Assembly: GCA_016875535.1 (NCBI GenBank) | Contig: VGPF01000003.1 | Location: forward strand, 1 to 64,000 | DNA: 64,000 bases | Direction of reading: 5' to 3' | DNA from: Chloroflexota bacterium | GTDB lineage: Bacteria; Chloroflexota; Dehalococcoidia; SHYB01 | Shown here: in pieces, positions 49,654 to 58,381 of the stretch | How positions within the stretch are numbered: the first letter of the stretch is position 1 | How the letters are laid out: the number at the start of each line of letters is the position of its first letter | Translations under genes and position numbers: made by a program | Notes under the pieces: model-generated | Seen by the model: the letters and a program-made list of their open reading frames with translations, nothing else | Told to the model about the DNA's origin: nothing | Databases searched by the model: none

Positions 49654-50025
49654 ATGCCAGCCGACCACCTTGATACAACGTTTGCGGCGCTTGCTGACCC
49701 GACGCGTCGGGCGATCCTTGCGCGCCTGGCCTCGGGAGAGGCCTCAGTCACCGAGCTGGGCGAGCCGTTCGATATGACGCTCCCCGCGATCTCAAAGCAC
49801 CTGAAGGTGCTGGAGCAGGCTGGGCTGATCACGAAGGGCCGAGAGGCGCAGCGGCGGCCGTGCACGCTGAACGCAGCGCCGCTGAAAGAGGCCGCTGACT
49901 GGGTGGAGCGCTACCGGCAGTTCTGGGAGGAGAGTTTCGATCGCCTGGACGACTATCTGCGCATCCTGCAGAAAAGACGAAAGAAGAGAGGCAAGAAAAG
50001 GAGAGGACATAGAAAAGGTAGATAA
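49654..50025 (+). CDS. ArsR-family transcriptional repressor
   Basis: The 123-residue winged-helix protein has the ArsR pattern DPTRRAILARLASGEASVTELGEP and the recognition helix in LPAISKHLKVLEQAGLI. No cysteine cluster for metal is seen, so it probably senses something other than arsenite. The C-terminus is a Lys/Arg-rich tail. No ribosome site precedes the ATG. It opens an operon of SRPBCC, DUF1801, SRPBCC and VOC genes, an arrangement known for ArsR plus AHSA1 pairs. Confidence 0.88.
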   Translation: MPADHLDTTFAALADPTRRAILARLASGEASVTELGEPFDMTLPAISKHLKVLEQAGLITKGREAQRRPCTLNAAPLKEAADWVERYRQFWEESFDRLDDYLRILQKRRKKRGKKRRGHRKGR

Positions 50026-50953
50026 GGCGAAGCGAGAGCTGACGATCATCCGGGAGTTCAACGCGCCGCGGGAGATGGTCTTCGAGACCTTCACCTCGTG
50101 CGCGCACGTGAAGAAGTGGTGGGGCCCGCGCACGTGGCCGCTCTCTGCCTGCACGATGGACCTCCGGCCGGGCGGCGTCTGGAATTATTGCCTGCGCGGA
50201 CCGAAGGGCGAGGAGGCCTGGGGTAAGGCCGTCTACAGCGAGATCGCAAGGCCGGAGCGCATTGTCTATACGGACTATTTTTCGGACAAGGACGGCAACA
50301 CGGCGCAGAACATGCCTGTCTCGGTCATCACGACGAGATTCGAGGCAAAGGGCCGCAAGACGCTGCTGACGAGCACTGCCATATACGGCACCCTTGAGGC
50401 ACTGGAGCAGGTGCTGGCGATGGGCGTGGTGGCGGGGATCAATGAGACGTTCGACCGGCTGGACGAGTACCTGGCGAAGATGCAGAAGGATGGCGAGACA
50501 AAGGAGACCACACCTCCGCCTCTTGTCAACACAAGGGTCTTCGATGCGCCGCGAGATCTGGTGTGGGAGGCGTGGACAAAGCCGAAGCAGATGGCGAAGT
50601 GGTGGGGGCCGAACGGATTCACAAATCCGGTCTTTGAGATGGACGTTCGTCCGGGTGGGGCCATCCTGATCCACATGAAGAATCCTCGGGACGGGTCGGA
50701 GTATCCCGTAACCGGCGCTTTCCTTGAAGTTGTGCGGCCTGAGCGGCTGGTGTTTACCCATTGCGCTTGGGATAACGAACTTTTGAACACGGTTACCTTT
50801 AGTGAAACGCACGGCAAGACAACGATGCGACTTGAAGTCGCGCTCACAAAGTCGAGTGGGTGGAACGCTCAAGCGATGGAGGGCGCGAAGATGGGCTTCA
50901 CCCAGAGCTTTGAGCGGCTGGCCGCGCTATTGGCGGAAGTCCGGAATGGGTGA
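50009..50953 (+). CDS. double SRPBCC (AHSA1-like) protein with unusual ATA start
   Basis: Two START-like domains form one 314-residue chain: residues about 1-150 (REFNAPREMVFETFTSCAHV, KKWWGPRTW) and 165-310 (TRVFDAPRDLVWEAWTKPKQ, KWWGPNGF). The natural N-terminus (KRELTIIREFNAPR) lies before the first ATG at 50075. In that frame the only candidate start is ATA at 50009, exactly 5 bases after AAGGAG. It overlaps arsR by 17 bases. Lipid- or small-molecule binding is typical; its ligand is unknown. Confidence 0.75.
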   Translation: MEKVDKAKRELTIIREFNAPREMVFETFTSCAHVKKWWGPRTWPLSACTMDLRPGGVWNYCLRGPKGEEAWGKAVYSEIARPERIVYTDYFSDKDGNTAQNMPVSVITTRFEAKGRKTLLTSTAIYGTLEALEQVLAMGVVAGINETFDRLDEYLAKMQKDGETKETTPPPLVNTRVFDAPRDLVWEAWTKPKQMAKWWGPNGFTNPVFEMDVRPGGAILIHMKNPRDGSEYPVTGAFLEVVRPERLVFTHCAWDNELLNTVTFSETHGKTTMRLEVALTKSSGWNAQAMEGAKMGFTQSFERLAALLAEVRNG

Positions 50954-50956
50954 CAA

Positions 50957-51355
50957 ATGATGGGAAAGGGAGACATCGGCAAAAAGGGAGCGAAGATGGA
51001 CGTAGGGGGATACTTGACGTCACTGCCGCCCGACAGGAAGGCGACGCTGGCACAGGTGCGGGCGGCGATCAGGGCCGCCGCGCCCCAGGCGGAGGAGGGC
51101 ATCAGCTACGGGATGCCGGTCTATAAGCGGAACGGCATGCTGGTGGGGTTCGCGGCCTTCAAGGACCACTGGAGCCTGATGCCCATGAACGGCACGTATG
51201 TGGCGGCGCATGCGGCGGAGCTGAAGGGCTACACGACGACGAAGGGGACGATCCACGTGCCGTACGGGAAGTCACCGCCGCTGGCGCTGGTGCGGAAGCT
51301 GGTGAAGGAGCGGCTGGCGGAGAACGAGGCGAGGCTGAAGGAGAAGAAGAGATGA
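50957..51355 (+). CDS. DUF1801 domain protein
   Basis: The 132-residue protein is DUF1801 (YdhG-like): a helix VGGYLTSLPPDRKATLAQVR, then EEGISYGMPVYKRNGMLVGF and KDHWSLMP. Some members are described as frataxin-like iron chaperones, but this is not shown for most. An alternative start at 50996 has GGGAG upstream. It lies 3 bases after the previous stop and overlaps the next gene by 4 bases, so the whole set is one mRNA. Confidence 0.8.
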   Translation: MMGKGDIGKKGAKMDVGGYLTSLPPDRKATLAQVRAAIRAAAPQAEEGISYGMPVYKRNGMLVGFAAFKDHWSLMPMNGTYVAAHAAELKGYTTTKGTIHVPYGKSPPLALVRKLVKERLAENEARLKEKKR

Positions 51356-51864
51356 AGAAGGTGGCGAAGCGAGTGGGGAAGATGACGGTGGAGAGGCGCG
51401 GCGACCGAGAGCTTGTCCTGACACGGGAGTTCGACGCGCCGCTGGCGCTGGTCTTCGAAGCCTTCACGAAGGCGGAGCACATCGTGAACTGGTGGGGGCC
51501 GCGCAGATACGCGACGATCGTGGAGAGGCTGGACCTACGGCCCGGCGGGAAGTGGCGCTTCATCAACCGGGAGGCGAACGGCACGGAGCACGGCTTCCGG
51601 GGCGAGTTCCGCGAGGTGATGCCGCCGGAGCGGCTGGTCTGGACCTTCGAGTACGAGGGGTTCCCGGGGCATATCTCGGTGGAGACGGCGACGTTCGAGG
51701 AGCGCAACGGCAAGACGCTGCTCACGGCGCGGGCGGTCTATTCGACGCCGGAAGACCTGCTGGCCATCCTCCAGACCGATATGGCGGAGGGTGCGGCGGA
51801 GAGTTACGACAGGCTGGAGGAGTTATTGCAGAAGCTTTCAAAAGGAAAGCGCGGCAGGAAGTAG
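51352..51864 (+). CDS. SRPBCC (AHSA1-like) protein
   Basis: The 170-residue single-domain START-like protein has ELVLTREFDAPLALVFEAFT, KAEHIVNWWGPRRY and the final helix ESYDRLEELLQKL. It is similar to each half of the double protein upstream, so the operon holds three copies of the domain. It starts at ATG overlapping the DUF1801 stop. The tail is Lys/Arg-rich, as in ArsR here. The ligand is unknown. Confidence 0.87.
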   Translation: MKKVAKRVGKMTVERRGDRELVLTREFDAPLALVFEAFTKAEHIVNWWGPRRYATIVERLDLRPGGKWRFINREANGTEHGFRGEFREVMPPERLVWTFEYEGFPGHISVETATFEERNGKTLLTARAVYSTPEDLLAILQTDMAEGAAESYDRLEELLQKLSKGKRGRK

Positions 51865-51883
51865 AGGCGATGCAAAGGAGCAC

Positions 51884-52345
51884 ATGAAGAAGGTCACACC
51901 GTTCCTATGGTTTGACGGCACGGCGGAGGAGGCGGCGACGTTCTACGTCGCGCTCTTCAAGGATGCAAGGATACTTGAAGTCTCGCGACGGGGGCCGAAG
52001 GGGCCCGTCTTCATCGTGCGGTTCACAGTCGCCGGGCAGGAGTTGCTGGCGCTGAACGGCGGGCCGACGTTCAAGTTCACGGAGGCGATATCGCTCTACG
52101 TGAACTGCGAGACGCAGAGGGAAGTGGACCGCTTGTGGAAAAAGCTATCCTCTGACGGTGGAGCCGAGGGCCAGTGCGGTTGGGTAAAGGATAAGTACGG
52201 CCTCTGGTGGCAGATCGTGCCGACGATCCTGCCGAAGTTGCTGCAGGACAAGGACCCGGCGAAGGCCGGCCGCGTGACGCAGGCGATGCTCAAGATGAAG
52301 AGGCTGAACATCAAGGGACTGAAGGCGGCCTACGTAGGGAAATAG
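51884..52345 (+). CDS. PhnB-like VOC protein
   Basis: The 153-residue protein is a 3-demethylubiquinone-methyltransferase-like (PhnB) VOC protein with VTPFLWFDGTAEEAATFYVA, ELLALNGGPTFKFTEAISLY, WGPV-type strand replaced by GQCGWVKDKYGLWWQIVP, and a C-terminal MLKMKRLNIKGLKAAY. AAAGGAG precedes the ATG at 51884; longer frames overlap the upstream gene. PhnB-like partners of ArsR/SRPBCC genes are common, but the reaction is unknown. It is the last gene of the operon. Confidence 0.87.
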   Translation: MKKVTPFLWFDGTAEEAATFYVALFKDARILEVSRRGPKGPVFIVRFTVAGQELLALNGGPTFKFTEAISLYVNCETQREVDRLWKKLSSDGGAEGQCGWVKDKYGLWWQIVPTILPKLLQDKDPAKAGRVTQAMLKMKRLNIKGLKAAYVGK

Positions 52346-52427
52346 CAGTCCAGTTGCATTCTGCTACCCTGGATATGTTTGCACTCGTGATGCCCACTTT
52401 CTAGGAACATAGAAATAGGAGACCCCT

Positions 52428-54580
52428 GTGAAGTCGCTCGCTCAGTTCTGCTATCGGAAACGCCGCACGGTTGTCATCGCGTGGATCGTGCTGTTGCTCG
52501 GCCTCTTCGCCATCTCCGGCGCAGTGGGCGGGGAGTACAACACAGAGTTCAAGCAGCCCGACTCGGAGAGCGCGCGGGCGATCACCTTGCTCAAGGAGCG
52601 CGGCCTGAGCGAGCGGACAGGCTTCCAGGGTCAGATCGTCTTCAAGGCGGAGAAGGGCGTGAACGACCCGGGCGTGAAGAGCCGGATGGAGGAGTTCTTC
52701 GCCAAGGTGGGGAACGTGCTGGAGGACGAGCAGATCGTCAGCCCGTACGGGCCGCAGAACGTGCACCAGATCTCCAAGGACGGCAAAGCGGCCTACGCGG
52801 AGATCAACCTCTCGGAGCGAGACAACAAGCAGTACCTGGACGACGGGAAGGCCGTGCGCGAGGTGTGGAAGGATGCCCCGAGAGACGGAATCCAGGTGGA
52901 ACTGGGCGGCGATATCTTCGCCGAGCAGATAGATTTCTCCAGCGAGATCATCGGAATCGGGGCGGCAATCATCATCTTGATCGTCGCGTTCGGCTCGCTG
53001 CTGGCGATGGGCCTGCCGATCGTCACGGCCTTGTTCGGCATCGGCTGCGGATTCGCCATCATCCGCATCATCCCCGCGTGCTCCAGACGCCCGATTTCAC
53101 GGGCGCCATGGCGGCAATGATCGGCATCGGCGTGGGGATAGACTACGCGCTGCTCATCGTGACGCGATATCGCCAGGGATTGCGGGACGGACTGTAGCCT
53201 AAGGAGGCGGTCAGCCTCGCGCTGGACACCTCGGGCCGAGCGGTGGTCTTCGCGGGCATCACCGTTGTCATCTCGCTGCTCGGCATCTTCATCATGAATC
53301 TGGATTTCATGCGCGCCGTCGCCATCGCGGGCGTCTCCGCCGTGGCGATGACGATGCTCGCGGCGGTGACGCTGCTCCCGGCGCTGCTGGGCTTCGCGGG
53401 GCGCAACGTGGACCGCCTGCGCGTGCCCATCCTGGGCGGGAAGAAAGAGGGGGAGATGGCAGGCTCCTTCTGGTACCGGTGGAGCCGTGTCATCCAGGCG
53501 CGCCCGTGGCCTGCGCTGATCGTGAGCGCGGGGCTTCTCATCCTTATCGCGGCGCCGGTCTTTTCGATGCGGCTGGGCTTCCCCGATTCGGGCAACCGCC
53601 TCACGAGCGATACAACGCGCCGGGCGTACGACCTTCTGGCGGACGGCTTTGGGCCGGGCTTCAACGGCCCGATCCTGATGGTGGCGGACACGCCCGGAGG
53701 CCAAGCGGACGCGCCGAAGGTCCAGCAGCTGGCGAAGGCGATCAAGGCTACGGAGGGCGTGGCCTCCGTGGTGGAGCCACAGATCATCCCGGACGCGAAG
53801 GTGGCGCTGATCACCGTTTTCCCCGCCACGGCCTTCCAATCCAAGGAGACGACGGACCTGGTGCACCGGCTGCGGAAGGAGACGGTGCCGCCGGTGGAGC
53901 AGAGCACCAAGCTGGAGATCTATGCCTCGGGCGGGCCGCCCTTCATCGTTGACTTTTCGGACTACATGGGGCGCCGGCTGCCCTATTTTATCGGCGCGGT
54001 GCTGGTCCTCTCGTTCCTGTTGTTGCTCGTCGTCTTCCATAGCGTCGTGGTGCCGCTGAAGGCCGTGGTCATGAACATGCTCTCCATCGGCGCGGCCTTC
54101 GGCGCGACGGTGGCGGTCTTCCAGTGGGGGTTCGGGGCATCACTGATCGGCGTGAAAGAGGGTCCCGTTGACGCCTGGGTGCCGATGATGCTCTTCGCCA
54201 TCGTCTTCGGCCTTTCGATGGACTACGAGGTCTTTCTGCTGACCCGGGTGCGGGAGGAGTATGACAAGACGGGCGATAACGCGCGCGCCGTTGCAGACGG
54301 CATGGCGGCCACGGGGCGGGTGATCTCGGCGGCCGCGGCGATCATGGTCTGCGTCTTCGCCAGCTTCATGCTGGGCGACGACCGGTCGCTGAAGCTCTTT
54401 GGCTTCGGCCTCGCGGCCGCCGTCTTCATAGACGCCACCCTGGTGCGCCTGGTGCTGGTGCTGGCGGCGATGGAGCTGATGGGCAAGGCGAACTGGTGGG
54501 CGCCGGATTGGCTGGCGCGCCGCCTGCCGACCATCCGTGTAGATAATGTAGAAAAGACGACGCCGAGGCCACGGGGATAG
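52428..54580 (+). pseudogene. MMPL-family transporter broken by a frameshift and a TAG
   Basis: A large RND-type MMPL membrane transporter of about 717 codons. Frame 1 from 52428 has the first membrane helix and the periplasmic domain to GCGFAIIRII. At 53073-53074 two surplus bases (in a C4 run) shift the frame to VLQTPDFTGAMAAMIGIGVGIDYALLIVTRY. In that frame TAG at 53195-53197 interrupts GL*PKEAVSLAL. The rest (to 54580) has five or so more helices, intact to the C-terminus. The gene should be inactive unless the sequence is wrong. Confidence 0.85.
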
Positions 54581-54719
54581 GCGGGCGACGACGATCTCTA
54601 GGTAGTCCTATCTCTCAAACTGTAAGGATGCTGTAATAGGCAATGGCAGAAATCCGCTCTGCCTTCGGTTATCGTTTGCTGGTTGGGAAGGCAAACATCA
54701 TTGACCGAGGTGAGCAGCG

Positions 54720-55055
54720 ATGAAGAAGTACCTGGTTATCTATCAGTCGTCCGTTTCCGCGATGGAGCAGATGGCAAAGGCGACGCCGGAGCAGGCAAAG
54801 GCCGGGATGGCGGCCTGGATGACGTGGGGCGAAAAGAATAAAGCCGCCATCGTGGATATGGGTTCGCCCGTAGGCAATCCGCAGAGCTTCAAGTCCGGCG
54901 GGGGCTCCTCAATCAAGAGCGCCATCGGCGGATATTCCATCCTGCAGGCGGCTTCGCAGGACGGCCTGAAGAAGGCACTGGCGAATCAACCACACCTGAT
55001 GATGGCGGGGAATACTATCGAGGTGCACGAGTTCCTACCGATCCCCGGCATGTAG
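54720..55055 (+). CDS. YCII-related (dimeric alpha/beta-barrel) protein
   Basis: The 111-residue protein opens MKKYLVIYQSSVSAMEQM and has DMGSPVGNP, GGYSILQA and the final strand TIEVHEFLPIPG, all typical of YCII-like small proteins found next to sigma factors and SRPBCC genes. GAGGTGAG lies 10 bases upstream. No catalytic residue is obvious. A 6-bp hairpin at 54645-54663 precedes it and may end MMPL transcription. Confidence 0.8.
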   Translation: MKKYLVIYQSSVSAMEQMAKATPEQAKAGMAAWMTWGEKNKAAIVDMGSPVGNPQSFKSGGGSSIKSAIGGYSILQAASQDGLKKALANQPHLMMAGNTIEVHEFLPIPGM

Positions 55056-55071
55056 CGGCAGGCGCCGCTGT

Positions 55072-55998
55072 CTAAAAAATCGCCATGGGGTTGATGGGCG
55101 AGCCGGTAGCGCCGACGACTTTCAGCGGCGACATGGCGAGCATGAAGTCGTAGCGCTTCTCCTCCGCGCAGGCCTGGGCCAGCGGCTCCAGGAGGGCGTT
55201 GTCCACAAGGGCCATGCCGTAGCTGAAGAGGACGCCGTGGACGGGGATGAGGAGGTCGTAGCCGCTGGGGCGCGCGTCAATCATGTCCCAGACGAGCATC
55301 GAGGCGTCGCACTCCCGGATGAACTCGAGGCAGGAGGCGTGGAGGCCGGGCTGCTGTCCCTGGAGCTCGTGACAGCCCCAAGGCGTCTCCGCGTGGGCGC
55401 GCTGCCAGGCCTCGCGGCCGCAGTGAATGACGAGGGCATCGCCCGGGGTAATCTTGACGCCTTGGGCCTTGACGGCGGCCTCCAGGTCCCAGCCGTGGAC
55501 GGGCTCGCCGATCTCCACGAACGTGCCGCGCAGTTTGGGGATGTCCAGCAGGACGCCTCGGGTGGCGATGCCATCGGCCCAGGCTTCGATGGAGCCCCAG
55601 GTGGCGCCGTTGTAGGTGATCTCCTTATTCGGGTCGCGGCCGTTCCACATAACGCCGTTGTCCCAGACGTGGCAGAGGGCGTCTATGTGGGTGGCGCCGC
55701 CGCCGTGGTAGAAGATGCCGATATAGTCCACCGCCGAGCCGAAGCGTCCCGGGAGGGACGATTTGCGCATCCAGTGGTCGGCGGGATAGTGGTTGCCGGG
55801 GCGCGGCTTGGTGGGGAAATCGCGGCTGAGTGAGACGAGGCGGCCGGACTTCACGAGCTTCGCGGCTTCTATGCGCTTCTGCGGCGTGATGAGGTTCAGT
55901 GCACCTTTCTGATCGTCCTTGCCCCAGCGTCCCCAGTTGCTGCCCTTCTTGAGCATCTGGTTCACTTCTTGCTGGGTGGGAATGCGGCGGGATTTCAT
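55072..55998 (-). CDS. cyclase-family protein (metal-dependent hydrolase), copy 1
   Basis: The 308-residue protein belongs to the cyclase family PF04199, which includes kynurenine formamidase-like and isatin-hydrolase-like enzymes. The metal site is GGGATHIDALCHVWDNG (His-x-Asp and His), and PVHGWDLEAAVKAQG and GDALVIHCGREAWQ follow. The start at 55998 lies after GAAAGTAGGT. A second copy follows upstream at 56115 with about half of its residues the same. Cyclic-amide hydrolysis is plausible; the substrate is unknown. Confidence 0.88.
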   Translation of the reverse strand: MKSRRIPTQQEVNQMLKKGSNWGRWGKDDQKGALNLITPQKRIEAAKLVKSGRLVSLSRDFPTKPRPGNHYPADHWMRKSSLPGRFGSAVDYIGIFYHGGGATHIDALCHVWDNGVMWNGRDPNKEITYNGATWGSIEAWADGIATRGVLLDIPKLRGTFVEIGEPVHGWDLEAAVKAQGVKITPGDALVIHCGREAWQRAHAETPWGCHELQGQQPGLHASCLEFIRECDASMLVWDMIDARPSGYDLLIPVHGVLFSYGMALVDNALLEPLAQACAEEKRYDFMLAMSPLKVVGATGSPINPMAIF

Positions 55999-56114
55999 TG
56001 TGACCTACTTTCAGAGAGAGGTTTAGGCATGGAGTTGCCCGATCGGCAGATGCTCTGATGGACGCAAGTGAGGGCGAGACAAGTCTGCGCGGCTCGCCCC
56101 TACGGGCTGGAACG

Positions 56115-57044
56115 TCAAAATAGGGCGATGGGGTTGATGGGGCCGCCGGTGCCGCCCATGAGCCGGAGCGGCGCGAGGGAGACCATGAAGTCGTAGCGCT
56201 TCTCTTGCGCGCAGACCTGGGCCAGCGGCTCCAGGAGGGCGTTGTCCACAAAGGCCATGCCGTAGGCGAAGATGGCGCCGTGGACCGGGACGCCGAGGCT
56301 ATAGCCGCTGGGCGTGGCGTCCATCATGTCCCAGATGAGAACGGCGGAGTCATAAGCCTTGAAGAACTCCAGGCATGAGGCGTGGAGGCCCGGCGTCTGG
56401 CCTGCGGGGCCGCCCTGGGCGTAGCCTTTGCCGGGGTTGGCGCGCTGCCATTCTTCGCGGCCGCTATAGACGCAGAGAGCGTCCCCAGGCTCAAGCTTCA
56501 GGCCCTGGGCCTTGGCGGCGGCCTCAAGCTCCCAGCCGTGGACGGGCGCATCCAGTGTGACGAAGAACTTTTTGCGGAACTTGGGGATGTCTATCAACAC
56601 GCCCCGGGTGACGATGCCTTCGGCCCAGGCATCAATGCCGCCCCAGGTGACGCCGTTGAAGGTGATGTGCTTCTTGGGGTCGCCGCCGTTGTAGATGCCG
56701 TCCCTGCCCCAGAAGTGGGAGAGGGCGTCTATATGGGTGTTGGCATAGCCGTGGAAGTAGATGCCGATGAAATCGCCGGAAGAGCCATAGCCCTCCGCCT
56801 GGTGGGCCTTCATGTAGTGCTGGACGGGCCGGGCATTGTTGGGCGCCGACATGGTCGCCAGATCGCGCGTGAGGGAGACGATGCGGCCGGTCTTCACGAG
56901 CTTGGCGGCGGCGGCGCGCTTCTTGGCCGTGATGAGATTGATCGCGCCCTTCTGATCGTCCTTGCCCCAGCGTCCCCAGTTGTTCTTTTCATAGAGCCAG
57001 GAGCGGAGGTCTTTCTCCGTGGGGACGCGCTTGCTGAGGGGCAT
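56115..57044 (-). CDS. cyclase-family protein, copy 2
   Basis: The 309-residue paralogue has the same layout: WGRWGKDDQKGAINLITAKK near the start, the metal motif GYANTHIDALSHFWGRDG and APVHGWELEAAAKAQG, GDALCVYSGREEWQ. It diverges from copy 1 mainly at residues 65-90 and around residue 220, likely the substrate pocket. The gene reads toward 55998 with a 116-base gap and is next to two amidohydrolases in the same direction, so the four genes may serve one pathway. Confidence 0.88.
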   Translation of the reverse strand: MPLSKRVPTEKDLRSWLYEKNNWGRWGKDDQKGAINLITAKKRAAAAKLVKTGRIVSLTRDLATMSAPNNARPVQHYMKAHQAEGYGSSGDFIGIYFHGYANTHIDALSHFWGRDGIYNGGDPKKHITFNGVTWGGIDAWAEGIVTRGVLIDIPKFRKKFFVTLDAPVHGWELEAAAKAQGLKLEPGDALCVYSGREEWQRANPGKGYAQGGPAGQTPGLHASCLEFFKAYDSAVLIWDMMDATPSGYSLGVPVHGAIFAYGMAFVDNALLEPLAQVCAQEKRYDFMVSLAPLRLMGGTGGPINPIALF

Positions 57045-57122
57045 GAGGGCTCCTTACGAAGTGGGGGCAGGATTAGAGCCTGGCTGGGCCAGCCCCGGCA
57101 GCCCCCAGGGAAGGCGAGCTGT

Positions 57123-58310
57123 TTAGACCGGGACCTTGGTCTTGAGGCCGAAGAACTTGGCCGCGTTCTCTCCCATGAGCTTGCGGATGATATCGCCGGA
57201 GAGGCCGCCGCGCTCCAGGTTGGCGATGGCCTCCACGGCGTCCGAGGCGTCATGGCCGGGATACCGGGAGCCCCATGCGCCGACGTCTTCATAGAGATCG
57301 GGCAAGCGGGAGACGCAGGACTCCCAGGTATCGAAGTTGACGAGAGAGGGCCGGTTATGGAAGACCTCTTGGGGCTCAAGGCTGACGGGCTTGGCCTGGG
57401 GAAAGAGCCAGAGGTAGGTCTCCGACTTCTCCAGGGCGAGGGGGACCCAATAGCCCCCGGAATGAAAGTAACCGAGCTTGAGGCGAGGGTAGTCCTCCAT
57501 ATGCCCGAAGAAGCAGATGGCGCTCAGGAAGAGGCCGCCATCCATGCCGGGGGCGATGACCTCAGCAACGGGCTGGCCGATGCGGAGGACGGAGGCAACG
57601 CGCTCGATGAAGGGGCCTTCCGAGGTCCATTCCGGGTTGGTGACGCCGGAGGAGGGGGTGATGCAGGCGGCGATGCCGAGGCGCTCGATCTCCGCCCAGA
57701 GGGCGTTGTACTCCGGGGCGTTGGGATAGCGGCTGTGGTAGAAGGAGGGCCGGATGGAGACGCCCTTGAAGCCGGCCTTGGCGGTCCGCTGAAGCTCCTT
57801 CATGGCGAAGGCGGGCGATTGCATGGGCAGGATGGCCATGGGGAAGAGGCGCTTGGGATCGGCCTTGGCCAGGTCCAGCGCCCAGTTGTTGTAAGCGCGG
57901 GCCAGTGCGTAGGCCACATCCGGGTTCTCCACCACGGGGAGATATTCGGCGAAGAGCGTGGGGAAGACGATGGCCTGGTCTATATCCATGGCGTCCATGT
58001 CTTTCAGCCGCATCTTGCCGTCCCAGGCGCCGGGGTTGGCCGGATGGGACTTCTTGGGGTCCAGGGCGCCGATCTCCTTGACGGTCATGCCGGGCCGGTA
58101 GATGGTGTGGCGGTTGAGCTTGCCATCGGCGAAGGCGGGTGCCGGGGAGCCGTTGAGGATGACGACGGGCGTGCTATCCGTGCTGACTTCATGCCAGAAG
58201 GAGGATCGGGCCAGCGTGCGGTATTCCGGCTCCAGGTATTTGGTCCAGATCTCCGCGGGCTCATAGACATGGCTATCGGCGTCAATGACAGTATAGTTGT
58301 GCTTCTTCAT
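57123..58310 (-). CDS. amidohydrolase (Amidohydro_2 family) with altered metal-site Asp
   Basis: The 395-residue protein has the N-terminal VIDADSHVYEPAEIW and a substrate insert (STDSTPVVILNGSPAPAFAD). The C-terminal site that reads WSxDYPH or WASDAYHH in its relatives reads AWGSRYPGHDASDAVEAI, with Arg where the metal-binding Asp is expected, though an Asp follows three residues later. It may use a shifted ligand or have a changed activity. The start at 58310 is the ATG before the conserved N-terminus. Confidence 0.83.
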   Translation of the reverse strand: MKKHNYTVIDADSHVYEPAEIWTKYLEPEYRTLARSSFWHEVSTDSTPVVILNGSPAPAFADGKLNRHTIYRPGMTVKEIGALDPKKSHPANPGAWDGKMRLKDMDAMDIDQAIVFPTLFAEYLPVVENPDVAYALARAYNNWALDLAKADPKRLFPMAILPMQSPAFAMKELQRTAKAGFKGVSIRPSFYHSRYPNAPEYNALWAEIERLGIAACITPSSGVTNPEWTSEGPFIERVASVLRIGQPVAEVIAPGMDGGLFLSAICFFGHMEDYPRLKLGYFHSGGYWVPLALEKSETYLWLFPQAKPVSLEPQEVFHNRPSLVNFDTWESCVSRLPDLYEDVGAWGSRYPGHDASDAVEAIANLERGGLSGDIIRKLMGENAAKFFGLKTKVPV

Positions 58311-58381
58311 CGCGTGCTCCTTGGTGCGTTCGTCCCTTCCACATGCGGGACGACGCTTGCGAAGGTCTCAGGCGGCCGCCG

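Noticed and set aside
49998-50075. Start of the double SRPBCC protein at the first ATG, 50075
   Set aside because: This would cut the conserved first strand (TIIREFNAPRE) of the domain, and no ribosome site precedes it.
44810-53197. Recoding of TAG as a sense codon
   Set aside because: TAG occurs within the HNH and MMPL genes, but both look damaged or lie near frameshifts. Many intact genes (rpoD, gltB, rsmI, fabF) end at TAG and RF1 is present.
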